DNA of 64,000 bases from Phytopythium helicoides (taxonomy: Eukaryota > Oomycota > Peronosporomycetes > Pythiales > Pythiaceae): assembly GCA_024867545.1 (NCBI GenBank), contig JANFNE010000030.1:682001-746000 (forward strand), in the 5' to 3' direction. This document shows positions 47,001-56,800 of this stretch, piece by piece. The position numbers were made by a program, and so were the translations under genes. Position 1 is the first letter of the stretch. The number at the start of each line of letters is the position of its first letter. The notes beneath the pieces were generated by a model. The model was not told the origin of the DNA, made no database searches, and saw nothing but the letters and a program-made list of their open reading frames with translations.

Positions 47001-50000
47001 TCTTGTGCTTGCGGGTAAGCTCACTAGCTGACTTCGTCCACTTGTTGTCCTACCAAGACAGTCAAATTCGTTGGTAGCGTCACACCAAGCCGAAAAATCA
47101 CAAGGCACAAAGTTGTCAAAGGTGAATGGACGCCACCTAGCACCGACATATCCACTCGGATCAGGAACAAACTCTCCTTGGGGGCAGACCGGAATTGAAC
47201 AATCGTAACCTGACCATCCTGCTGCACATAAGCATGAATCAGGTGCTACACATGCACCACCGTTTCGACAACCTTGAGGGCACACAGGTATTCTGCAGTC
47301 GATGCCTTCCCAGCCAGTAGCGCATGTGCAAGTGTTTGGGGCAGTGCAATTGGCACCGTTTCCACATGTCTGGGAGCAAACTGGCGTTGTACAATTAGCA
47401 TCAAACCAACCTGAGGAGCACGAGCACGTGTCTGGTGCGATACATGCTCCGCCGTGAGCGCAAGTCTGAACACATTGGGGAGTGGAGCAGGCTGGATAGC
47501 TTTTGTATCCTGGGATGCAAGCGCATGTGTCGGGTCCAACACATACTTGACGCGTGCCGCACGAGGTACTACAGATGGGAATCGAACAATCGTCACCAGT
47601 CCATCCGGCGAGACATGAACACGTATCTGGACCAGTGCATGTGCCTCCGTTTTCGCAAATCTTGGAGCATGTGGCACTCACAAGGCGCACTCTGTGGTTG
47701 CGGCTATCAGCAACCACTAGTAGCTTGGACGCATCGCTGCCTCGTGAAAGCGACTGAAGACTCTGGTAAACGTCAATGCCGCTGGCTCCGTTAAACCGCG
47801 CGGAAAGAGGAGGAGCTGCGTCTAGGAATCCACATCCACTATTCCTAGACAATAAGGCTGAAGGCGCACCGGCAATCGTCTGCACTTCAATCTGCGAAAG
47901 AGGATACTTGATAACACTAAATAGTCGGTTGGATGTGTGTGGAGAGTCGGGGGGCATGTCGAGGGACTGAACCCCATTTGCGAGAGTTCCCGATCGTACG
48001 ACAGCATTGTTAACATAGTTCACGCCTCGTTCCAACGTGAGAATGACTAAGCCGTTCCCAGCGTTGCCGGCATTCGCCCCAACGTTGACCGCTCCTGCAT
48101 GAATTGCCGCAAGACAGATTGAAGATGCATCTGAATACATGCCGCTTCCAAAGACCTGTGCTGTTGATGCAACTCCACTTGAAAGACAGTCGATTGGACA
48201 CAGCACCTTGATTGTCGTCCCATCGCCTGTGTCTTCTTTGAAGTCAGGAAGAGCGCTGAACGGAGACTGGTCGAGCCGCCTCGCGAGCGACATGTTGCCT
48301 GTATCGAAAGCATCGATTGGTGGAGAGCCTGTGCAATCGCGAACGCTACGGCCGGGAACCACTGGTCCATCAACTGGATCAACACCGTCATACCCGACGT
48401 CATAGCGCTGGCGGTAGTTGTAATAAATGTTGTTGATAGCCGGAGATCCAGCGAAAGAGAGTTCATCAACTGGTACTTCGTACGAAGAGCAGCCACTCGG
48501 CAGCAAAACTTCCGAGGCTTTGGTCGAGCACGTCACTTGTCTGGCAACTTTTGCTGCTGGAGAGAGTTGACGCAGCTTGCACGACACTGGACTGACTGTA
48601 AATACTCTCCCATCACCGGTCACAGTGACTCCCGCAGGTGCGGTAAAGGATGCTTCATCTCCCGGTCCATCGACATCACCAGAGTTTTGAGAACCTGCAA
48701 GTGTCACAACTCGATGGGAGGATGAGATACCTTCAATCGTGGAAGTCGGTGCCACGTCGTAGTTTACACGCCGAATTCGGTGTCCATCGGCCACCACGAC
48801 TGTCGACTGCGGTCCGATAGCCACATCTCGAGGCGAGTTAAATTGCGCGTATGTCAAATTTCCGTCGCGATAGCCTTTGACGCCACGCAGACAAGGCGAA
48901 ACACATCCAAGCACGTCATTCCCGTTCAAACCGTCTGCTTCGTTAGCCTCCTCGACATTTCCTGCGAGAGTCGAAGTCGTGCCGTTAGGTGCAATGCTGC
49001 GAATGAGGTGATTTCCTGTGTCTGCGACGAAAACAACACCGGTTGCTGGGATCGACTGCAATTCCCATGGGAGAATCAAATTTGGACTGGGTTGGATCGC
49101 CGTCTGCTAATCCTGCGTGAGGTACTGCTCGAGTCGTAGCAAGAGTCGCGCTCTCGACTCCATTACCACAAAGACCTGCAAAGCATGTTACGACTCCGTT
49201 GACAATCTTTCGAATGCGGTGATTGCCTGTGTCTGCGACGTAAAGGACAACATTCTGACTTCCGAGTGGCTCATAGACCGCGATGCCCATCGGGTACGAG
49301 AACCGCGCGACTGAGGTCCCTCCAGAATCCGAATAGCCCTCCACGCCATCCCCAGCCACAGTCGTCACGACTTTTGTCGTGCTATCAATCTTTCGTATCG
49401 CGTGGTTGTCGGTGTCCGCGACGTAAACGTTTCCTCTTGAGTCGACTGCAACGTCCTGTGGGTTCTTGAACTGCGCAGTGGTAGCTGATCCGTCAGCGAA
49501 TCCTCTCGTACCTGCTCCTGCAAGGGTAGAAACCGATCCCTGTGGCTTGTTATCACCCTTGGCAACGCTCCAGATATCGGACGCGTCTGTGTCTCCTCGA
49601 GGTAGCGCGCTGGCATTGCCTCGTGTCGGGTGAATCTGCGACTGGAACGTCTGTCCGGATCCCCAGCACCGCACGACACACTTGCTGTAGTCAGTCTTAA
49701 ACGGTGAGGTGCAGTCACCTCCCGACAAGAACATGCACATCCTGGAGGCGCCAGCATAGTCGTATCGGTGCGCACCACCCTCGGCCCACGGTACGTCCGA
49801 GACGGTAGGGATGTTGGTCGGTAGCTCCTCCCAGTCGACGCCTTGCAGCTGGAATGCACACGTTGCGGACAGATCTGAGCCACAAGCAATCGGTGCACAG
49901 CGGTGACACTTGCTCTGGATGCCCAGCGCCGCGCACGCGTGCCGCACGTCTTGAGTGCTCGGGTTCTCTCGGCCCTTCCACTCGAGCGTCTGCCCAGGCA

Positions 50001-50148
50001 GCTTCTGGTACGCGAACGGCCACTGCGGCGTCTCCACCGACTCACACCACGGCTTGGTCGTCCACGTGCGCCTCAGCACCGCCGCATCCGCAAGAAGTGA
50101 CGATAGCAGCAGCAGCAGCAGCAGCCACCGCCATCGCCACGGGCTCAT
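44070..50148 (-). CDS. Large secreted-ectodomain membrane protein with NHL and EGF-like repeats
   Basis: The start is ATG at 50146-50148, followed by a signal peptide (WRWRWLLLLLLLSSLLADA). A Cys-rich N-terminal domain is followed by NHL-propeller units (VDSRGNVYVADTDNHAIRKI; LYVADTGNHRIRKI; VVFVADTGNHLIRSI). About twelve EGF-like modules come next, of the form C-x-NGG-C-APDTC-C-GW-G-DC, several separated by long Trp/Tyr-containing inserts. A single membrane helix near the C-terminus (VVAVLSVASFLALVAYYY) precedes a basic tail (KRVRRALLLAKAERRRSRK). Total length is about 2,025 residues. Frame breaks occur near 49045, 45360 and 44535. The layout recalls teneurins and other cell-surface adhesion proteins, but no YD repeats are seen, so I do not assign orthology. 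It probably acts at the cell surface or in secretory vesicles. Confidence 0.85.
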
Positions 50149-50309
50149 CTGGTCTTTGCACTGTTGACTTTCGCGTCCCTTCAAGATCGATACGTTCCTT
50201 CTTTTTAGTACATGGTACCATTTAAATGGCACATGAGCTCTTGGTGGCTGCGCCAATGGTTCACTTTGTCAAAGCCGACACTAAGCACCAAGACAGGAAG
50301 CGCGGCAAC
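50149..50309. promoter_or_regulatory. Divergent promoter with overlapping palindromes
   Basis: 161 bp between two divergent genes contain the overlapping perfect palindromes ATGGTACCAT (50212-50221) and CCATTTAAATGG (50218-50229). The second includes an in-frame upstream ATG (50226) for the EMG1 gene. Confidence 0.5.
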
Positions 50310-51207
50310 ATGAGCGCAGCGGAGGCCAAGGAAGACGCCAAGCGGCGGCAGGTGATCATCATTCTGGAGCAGGCGGCGCTCGAGACGGTCAAGACGTCCA
50401 AGGGCTACCAGCTGCTCAACTGCGACGACCACAAGAGCGTGCACAAGAAGCTCAACAAGGACCCGACGCAGTCGCGGCCCGACATTCTGCACCAGGAGCT
50501 CATGGCCGTGCTCGACTCGCCGCTCAACAAGGCCGGCTTCCTCAAGGTGTACATTCAGAGCACCAAGGGCGTGCTCATCGACGTCAGCTCCCAGATGCGC
50601 GTGCCGCGCACCTACAAGCGCTTCGCCGGTCTCATGGGTGAGTTGGCTGGCGTGGGGTGCCACTTTGGCATTCATTAGCTCGGCTTCGTGCTAATGTAGC
50701 GTCTGTGCCATCCAGTGCAACTGCTGCATACGCTCAAGATCCGCTCCTCGGACGGTAAGCAGACGCTGCTGAACGTCATCAAGAACCCCGTCACGCGCTA
50801 CTTGCCGGCCAACACCAAGAAATACGGTGCGTGCGTGCGTTGGTGGTGTTTAACCTCGGAATGCGCTGAGGCTGACGTGTTGGTTCTGCTCACGCGACAG
50901 CACTGACGCGTACGGGCAAGCTCGTCAACCCTTGGGAATTTGTCGAGACGTTGCCGGCGGACGAGCCCGTCGTGTTCATCTTTGGCGCTATGGCGCACGG
51001 CCACATCTCCAAGGAGAACTGCAACTACGTACGTGCTGCAAATGCGGGGCTCATGGTATCCATGGCTTGCATTTCTAACCTCGAACATGCTTGCTTTCGT
51101 ATCTGCAGCTGGACGAGACCATCGCAATTTCCGAGTACCCGATGAGCGGAGCGCAGGCGATCTGTCGCCTTCTCAACGCCTTCGAGCGCCACTGGGGTAT
51201 TCTGTAA
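50310..51207 (+). CDS. EMG1: 18S rRNA (pseudouridine-N1)-methyltransferase, EMG1/NEP1
   Basis: Four exons (50310-50637, 50716-50826, 50901-51028, 51109-51207) join in phase to 221 residues, the usual size. Motifs are RRQVIIILEQAALE at the start, LLNCDDH, RPDILHQELMAVLDSPLNKA, IRVP-like MRVPRTYKRFAGLM, then VIKNPVTRYLP, VVFIFGAMAHGHI and SEYPMSGAQAICRLL near the SPOUT-fold C-terminal knot. By family it N1-methylates a pseudouridine in 18S rRNA and is needed for 40S assembly in the nucleolus. An in-frame ATG at 50226, with a good AAATGG context, could add 28 residues. The shorter start matches the family better. The frame is intact. Confidence 0.93.
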
Positions 51208-51308
51208 AGTGGCGCAGTCCTCGCTCGTCAAGGCTAGAGACTTCATGAACTATATGCACTGCTCTTTCTCGTTCTCTCTCTTCGTTAAATACCCGCGATG
51301 TGGAATTC

Positions 51309-52415
51309 TCAAACGAACGGAGAGCCTGGGAGATTCTTCGCCTGTGCTAGAAGCTGCTCTTCCGGTGTCATCATCGGCAGCTGACCCTGCCCGCTCGCTT
51401 GCTGCTGCCGCTGCTCGTACACGATCTTGCGGATTTGACCCTGCGTAGCTGAGTCGTACTCGTCAATGCGTCTGGTCGAGTCTACCTTGGTCGTGTCAAT
51501 CTCGGGATCCCCGCGCACGACACTTGGCCACCACGTCTCCCGAGTCTTCTCGAGAGAAATGAGCAGCGTGCGTTGGCTCTCAATAGACCAAATGCTCTCG
51601 TCCGCTCGAATCTTTTCGTGTAGTTCACCTTCAAGCAGCACTTTCGCACCTGCGTCTCCTGTGGGCTTCAGCGCGACGCGGATATGCGAAGCAGTGATCT
51701 TGCAGTCGAGGTCTTTTGCCTTGGTGCCTTGCGGGAGCTCCACCTGGACCTGTTTTTGAGATGAGTTGGAGGTCAGCGACCATGAGCCATTGGCTAAAGC
51801 AATCTCTAGTAAAAAAAAAAAATCCCGCGTACCGACACGTCCGCTAGAGTCTGTGTCCAAGTGTACGCGCCAGTGGTCCCTCCGTTGCCGACGGGCACTA
51901 GTTGATCAGAACATCCTCGTAAGTCCACGGCTGGCGATAGTTCATCTAGGTCTCCAGCTCGCCCCACCTTGCTTGCCTTCCTCAGTGAGTTGAACAGGCG
52001 CTGGAGAGGACCGCGTTGCCTCCTCGGCTGGCGCTACTGGTGCTGGTACAGCCGGATTTCTCGCAGACTGAGAAACTGAAGCTGCTGGTGTGTGAATCGC
52101 TGCCTCGACACCACTCCTAGCGCCAGAAGCTGCGGACAAGCTCTTCCTGCTGCCATCCTTCCCAGCAGCCGGCCCCTCGCCGTCCAAGTACCGCATTGGG
52201 AACTTGTGGAAGGCGCGCAGCACCTTTTCCTGCGCCTGGCCGGGCAGGAAGCCCATGCCGCGAGCCTTGGGGTCGCGCGCGACCACGTAAAAGTCGGTGC
52301 GGCGGTGCAAAAAGTCGAAGAACGAGTCCAGCAGCGACTCGACGCCCCCGTGCTGCTGCGCGAGGCTCGTCAGCAGCGCGTCAAAGCGTCCGGGCGCGGC
52401 GCTCATGGCCGCCAT
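51309..52415 (-). CDS. NudC-domain protein (NUDCD3/NudC-like p23-fold chaperone)
   Basis: Exon 1 (51833-52415) holds the NudC N-terminal dimerisation-type motif (LAQQHGGVESLLDSFFDFLH) and a Pro/Ala-rich linker. Exon 2 (51309-51749) completes the CS domain. Across the intron 51750-51832 the sequence reads YTWTQTLADVS then VQVELPQGTKAKDLDC, ending in IWSIE and SLEKTRETWWPSV. The C-terminus (EEQLLAQAKNLPGSPFV) resembles NUDCD3 more than NudC. One apparent indel lies near 51965 in a G-rich run. By family it is an HSP90-linked chaperone that stabilises dynein and other partners. Length is about 340 residues. Its start faces PEX3, 212 bp away. Confidence 0.88.
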
Positions 52416-52627
52416 CTTCCCCACAACGAAAAAAGATCCTCCAAAGTGGCTCTTCCAGAGCCACAATCCCCTCTTTTCAGCCAATCAAGCCTCGTTAAAC
52501 CTATTTTCCACCAATCGCAATGCGTTTATGAAAACTATTTCCACCAATCGCAAAGCGGCAACGTTGCCCTTGGTGGAGAAAGTGTTGACGTCGCCACACA
52601 CTGGGGGAAAGCGAGGCGAGACAGAGC
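52416..52627. promoter_or_regulatory. Divergent promoter with duplicated CCAAT element
   Basis: The 16-base string TTTCCACCAATCGCAA occurs twice in the same orientation, at 52504-52519 and 52537-52552, 33 bp apart. A further AGCCAATC lies at about 52479. CCAAT boxes are classic binding sites of NF-Y-type factors. Use by both genes is inference. Confidence 0.6.
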
Positions 52628-53864
52628 ATGTGGACGGCGCTGCGGCACGCGAGGGAGGCGGCCTGCGGGTTCGCGCGGCGCCACCGGCGCGTCATCATCG
52701 CGGCGACGGTGGGCGCGGCGGCCGTGGGCGGCGCGGTGTACGCGTACCGGCGCGTGGTAAGCGAGGCCGAGCGCTTCTCTCGGCAGCTGCAGCGGCAGCT
52801 GGCCGAGCACCAGCGGCTGCAGCTGGCGCTGCGCTCGACGACGGACGAGAGCGCGGCCGCCGTGCGCCGCTTCCTGCCGCGCCTGCGCGCGCGGCTGTAC
52901 GCGCTGACGGACCTGGAGCGCGTCGTGGCGGAGCTCAAGGCCGGCCGCAAGGGCGACCGCGCGCGCCGCAACGAGCTCTGGGAGGACGCCAAGCGCCTCG
53001 CCTTGACGCGCTACCTCACGGCGCTGCTGGCCTTCGCGCTGTGGCACCTGCTCGTCTTCGCGCAGCTCGCAGTCATCGGCAAGCGCGTCTTTGAGCGCAC
53101 CCGCGACGGAGACGGCGCCGCCTCGGCGTCGGCGACGGAGGACGAGGACAAGGCCCACCACGCCTTCCTCGCCTCCGGACTCGAGTACTTCCTCGACGAG
53201 GCGCTTGACCGCATCAAGGACCACGTCGAGCGCGCGGTGGCCGACAGCCAACTGCTCCAGTCGTACGTTCAGCTTTCGGTGCCTAGCACACACATGGCGG
53301 AGCTAACGCGATGTGGGAAACAGGTGGCAGGTGGCCAAGAAGGCGAGCGTTCCGCGCGACGAGCTCAACACGCTGCTGCAGTCACTCTTCGCCGACGTCA
53401 TGCCGACGATCTCGCCGGATGGCGCGCCTGCAGACGAGAAGCGCGAGGAGCAGGAGCTGCGCAAGTGGCGCGCCTTCCTCATTTACCCTGACAAGAAGCG
53501 CGGCCAAAGCGAGCAGGTCATCAGCCTGCTCAATGACCTATGGGACCTACTCGAAAGCGACTTGTTCGCGCCGGCGCTGCTGCATTCGCTCGGCTTCCTC
53601 TGCGGCAACGCCTTCCAGGACCTCAACGATGTTGTGTACGGCGCCAAGCACGGAGACGATGCTATGACCCCTGCACCGGCGCCAGCGCTCGCTAAGCTCA
53701 TTCCTTGCCTGCAAGCCGAGGTTGGCAAGTTGCTGCAGACCACAGGACCCGACAGCTACGTCAACAAGTACTCGCACGGCGTGGGGGAGATGGAAGCCTT
53801 CCGCAACTTTTACGAGGCGATCTTTTTCCAACCGGACGAAGCCGTCGGGATGCAGTTTATTTGA
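52628..53864 (+). CDS. PEX3: Peroxisomal membrane biogenesis protein PEX3
   Basis: Two exons (52628-53262 and 53324-53864) join in phase to 391 residues. The N-terminus has a basic stretch and a membrane anchor (VIIAATVGAAAVGGAVYAY) as in peroxin-3, followed by FRRVVSEAERF-like coiled sequence. Family-like positions include LYALTDLERVVAELK, LALTRYLTALLAFALWHLLV and ASGLEYFLDEALDRI. The C-terminal part continues with QVAKKASVPRDELNTLLQSL. By family, PEX3 anchors PEX19 and inserts peroxisomal membrane proteins. The frame is intact within exons and the 61-bp intron has GTACGT and ACAG ends. Confidence 0.87.
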
Positions 53865-54165
53865 TCAAGGCTCCTGTTCAGCAAGAGAGAGAAAGAGAGC
53901 TGGTTATGAACCAGCACCACTATTAGCGCGAGAACAAAACAGTCGCTCTTGTGGCATTGACAGGATATCGATCACTAGGATCGGCTGCTGGCGGGCCGCA
54001 AGTGAACGGTCTAGCTGCACAATCATCTGCATGATCATGAATAGTAAACTTCAGCACAACCCGACGCATTCGGCACGCCGGGGCCACCATCACTTTGAAG
54101 CTTGCGAGGCTCGATAGCATGCAATAGTTTCTCTTTTTTTCCAGGGTTTTCTTTTACTTGGAGTA

Positions 54166-56103
54166 TCACCGTTTGCGAGTCTTGGCTACCTTTGCCCGAG
54201 GTGCTCGTGCACTCGGCGCCTTAGCTGATGATTTTCTTTTGCGCGTTACCTTGGTGGTAGTGGGAGCCTGTTTGGGCTTAGCAGCTTGCTTGGGTTTGCG
54301 TGCCGGCTTGGGCTTGTGGTCCGAGTTGGAATTGTCGTCGGATAACGCAGTCGGTGATTTGCTCTTTCGGCTACTCCGACGAACAGGTTGGTCAAGCGTA
54401 ATGCCCATCTCTGCGAGCTGCGCGTAGTAGGCAAAGTTTTGGGCATCGACAAACCAGCTGAAGGAATCAGCGCGCTGGTACACGTACAAGGATGCCTTGC
54501 TCGTCCATGAGACTGTAATTTCGTATTCTTGCGGCGGTGCGAAATCAGCACAATAGCTGCCTGCGCGCATGCACTTCTCTGGTCGATGACGCTCACAAAT
54601 CTTGCGCAGCGTCACAATGCGCCGCACGTTCTGGAGCGACGCCAGTTTTCGCATAATGTTGAGCATTAGCTTGGGTCCAAACATGACGTTGTTGATGAAC
54701 ACGACTGTCGCATCCGTGATGTCAGCTTCCTCGGGAGGTTTGCAAATGTCGCCTTGTACAATGTGCACCGTCTTTTCTCGCAACAACGCGATGTCTAGAT
54801 TTACCAAGCGGTCAATCGCTCGCTGGCCCATTTGGACGCGATTCTGCATGAGTTCGATACCAATCGCCTTGGTGCACTTGGTCTCGAGTAAAGCTTGCAC
54901 AAGGACCTTGCCCGTGCCACAACCAAGGTCGTACAGCACATCGTCCGGGCGAAGCTGCAGTAGCGGAAGAAGTGTCTTGCTCACCGACTCAACTGACACC
55001 TCGCCATACGTGAGCAATCGCCGGTACTCTTCCAGACTCAGCTCGTCAACCTCTTCGGAGCGTTCGCATTCTGCTGTATTGCCACGCACGGTATCGACGG
55101 TGATGTCATACATGCTGCGATCGTCCTCTTCCTGCTCTTGATACAGCTTGCAGAAAAGCTGTACGTCGTGGTTAGTTTCTGTTACCTACTGTCAACGCAA
55201 ATTCCACAAGCAGCGGCTCACCTCCGCGACTTCATGAGTCTTGAACACCTTCGTCCGAGTCGACGAGAACATCGCGTCCAGCGACCGTCGCTTCTTGGAG
55301 GCCGAGTTCTTTCGCGGGGTTACCTTCTTCTCATCCTGCACCGGCGACAGCACCTCTGCAGCGGCGTCCTCTGTCGCAGGTGCTTCAGGCGCTACTACTT
55401 CTGTTGCAATCGGTGGTGGGGTCGTGCTGGTAGCCTCCACCTCCTCTGCGGCATCTTCATTCTCCGCGACGTCCTCGACAGGCCCACTATCGTCGCTCTT
55501 GGTCTCTTCCTCCTCGTCATCCACCGCCTCCGTCTCTATGTACTTTTCGTTCTCCTTTTCTTCCTCGTCAGTAGTGGCCTCCCCCACCGGCGGGTCGTCC
55601 GATTCCTCGCTCTCCACGTTTGAGTCTGCACTCTTCTGCTCCTTGTGCTCCTCCATCTCGGCCTCTTCCTCGCTCTCTTGGCTCATGGTCCCTCCTCCAC
55701 ACGTCATCTCCCGCTTGAACTGCAGAATCCGGTCCGAGACGACGAAGCTCTTGACCACTGGCTGCTGCGGCGGCGGCGGCTCCTGCTGCTTCTCCTCCTC
55801 GTCGCTCTCCACGTCCAGCGACAGCGTGAGGTTGCGCACGCGCACGCGCTGCCTCGAGTCCATCTCGGCGTCCGCCTCGGCGCCGCTTGGCCCGTCGCTC
55901 AGCTCGCTCGAGTCGCAGCCGTCGATCACGTGCGGCCCCGCGCACGTTCTCGCGTCGCCCCTGCCGCCTCTCGGCGCGTGTGGAGAGCTGAGCGCGAGCA
56001 CTTCGAGCTGCTGGGGCGTGGGCGCTGCGCTGGGCTTGTGGCGCCGCGCTCGTGGCTGCTTCTTGCCGTGCTTGAAGCGGCTGGTGCTGCGCATGGCGGC
56101 CAC
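54166..56103 (-). CDS. DOT1-like histone H3 methyltransferase
   Basis: Two exons (55222-56103 and 54166-55158) join in phase to 624 residues (621 if translation starts at the ATG at 56094). The N-terminal half is acidic and disordered. The catalytic half carries the DOT1 S-adenosylmethionine fold: EVSVESVSKTLLPLL, motif I DLGCGTGKVLVQALL, GIEL, VQGDI, and the asparagine loop VFINNVMFGPKL. It ends in a Lys/Arg/Pro-rich tail (RKPKQAAKPKQAP) that could bind DNA or nucleosomes, as basic segments do in other DOT1 proteins. The family methylates H3 Lys79 on nucleosomes. The tail order differs from animal DOT1L, where the catalytic domain is N-terminal; it is closer to the fungal order. The frame is intact. 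Confidence 0.85.
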
Positions 56104-56800
56104 TCTCTCCCTCTCGCGAGTGCGCAGCCGACTCTCTTGGGAATTGTATGCCTCCCTTTTTTGAAGGAAGACTGGTTTGAAAGTTCAAAACACGGGAATC
56201 CGATGGCTGCATCATGATGAACTTGATTTTCCTCGCTCGGGATCGAAGGCTGCAGTGCATGGTGCCTGCATTGCGTTGGGAAGGCCCAGGAAATTGCCAG
56301 CAGTGTCGAGGGCGACACATTGGTGAGAATTTTCTCCTTTCGGCTGTGTTGATTAGCAGCAACGGAGGTCGAAAAAAAGGGTCTAAGATCCCTGTTTGAA
56401 GAGGAAGCACGCCATTTCCATTTTGCTGACAAGTCTTGACCTCAATCCGGAGCTGTACATGAAGGCGAGTGCATTTAGGACATCACTCCCATTCCTGATT
56501 TGGCATGAGTCCAGCGGTCTTGGTGAGACCTTACAGCTCGAGCACGTGTTTCGAATGACCCAACACGCTGAGGAACACAAGGCAATTCTTGCGAGTAAAA
56601 AATTGACACTGGCAGAGAGCAGCCATCCATCATACACGAAGCATGACAACCTTGTGATCGCTTCACTTTCATCTACGCAGCATTAGACATTGTGACCGTC
56701 AGTGATTTTGCTGAGATTTGGATGATCAGTCAGCATTATCTCATCTTATCTTTCATGCAATAGCATCCATCCACTGCTACTTGCTTGCAAAACCTGTCCA
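56104..56800. other. Intergenic between two minus-strand genes
   Basis: This holds the promoter of the DOT1-like gene and the 3' end of the ALIX gene. A 96-residue plus-strand frame (56396-56686) has no recognisable motif and I do not call it a gene. Confidence 0.45.

Noticed and set aside
55241..56164. 307-codon Ser-rich plus-strand frame
   Set aside because: It is antisense to the acidic Glu/Asp-rich part of the DOT1-like gene. Ser-rich text is the expected mirror of such codons.
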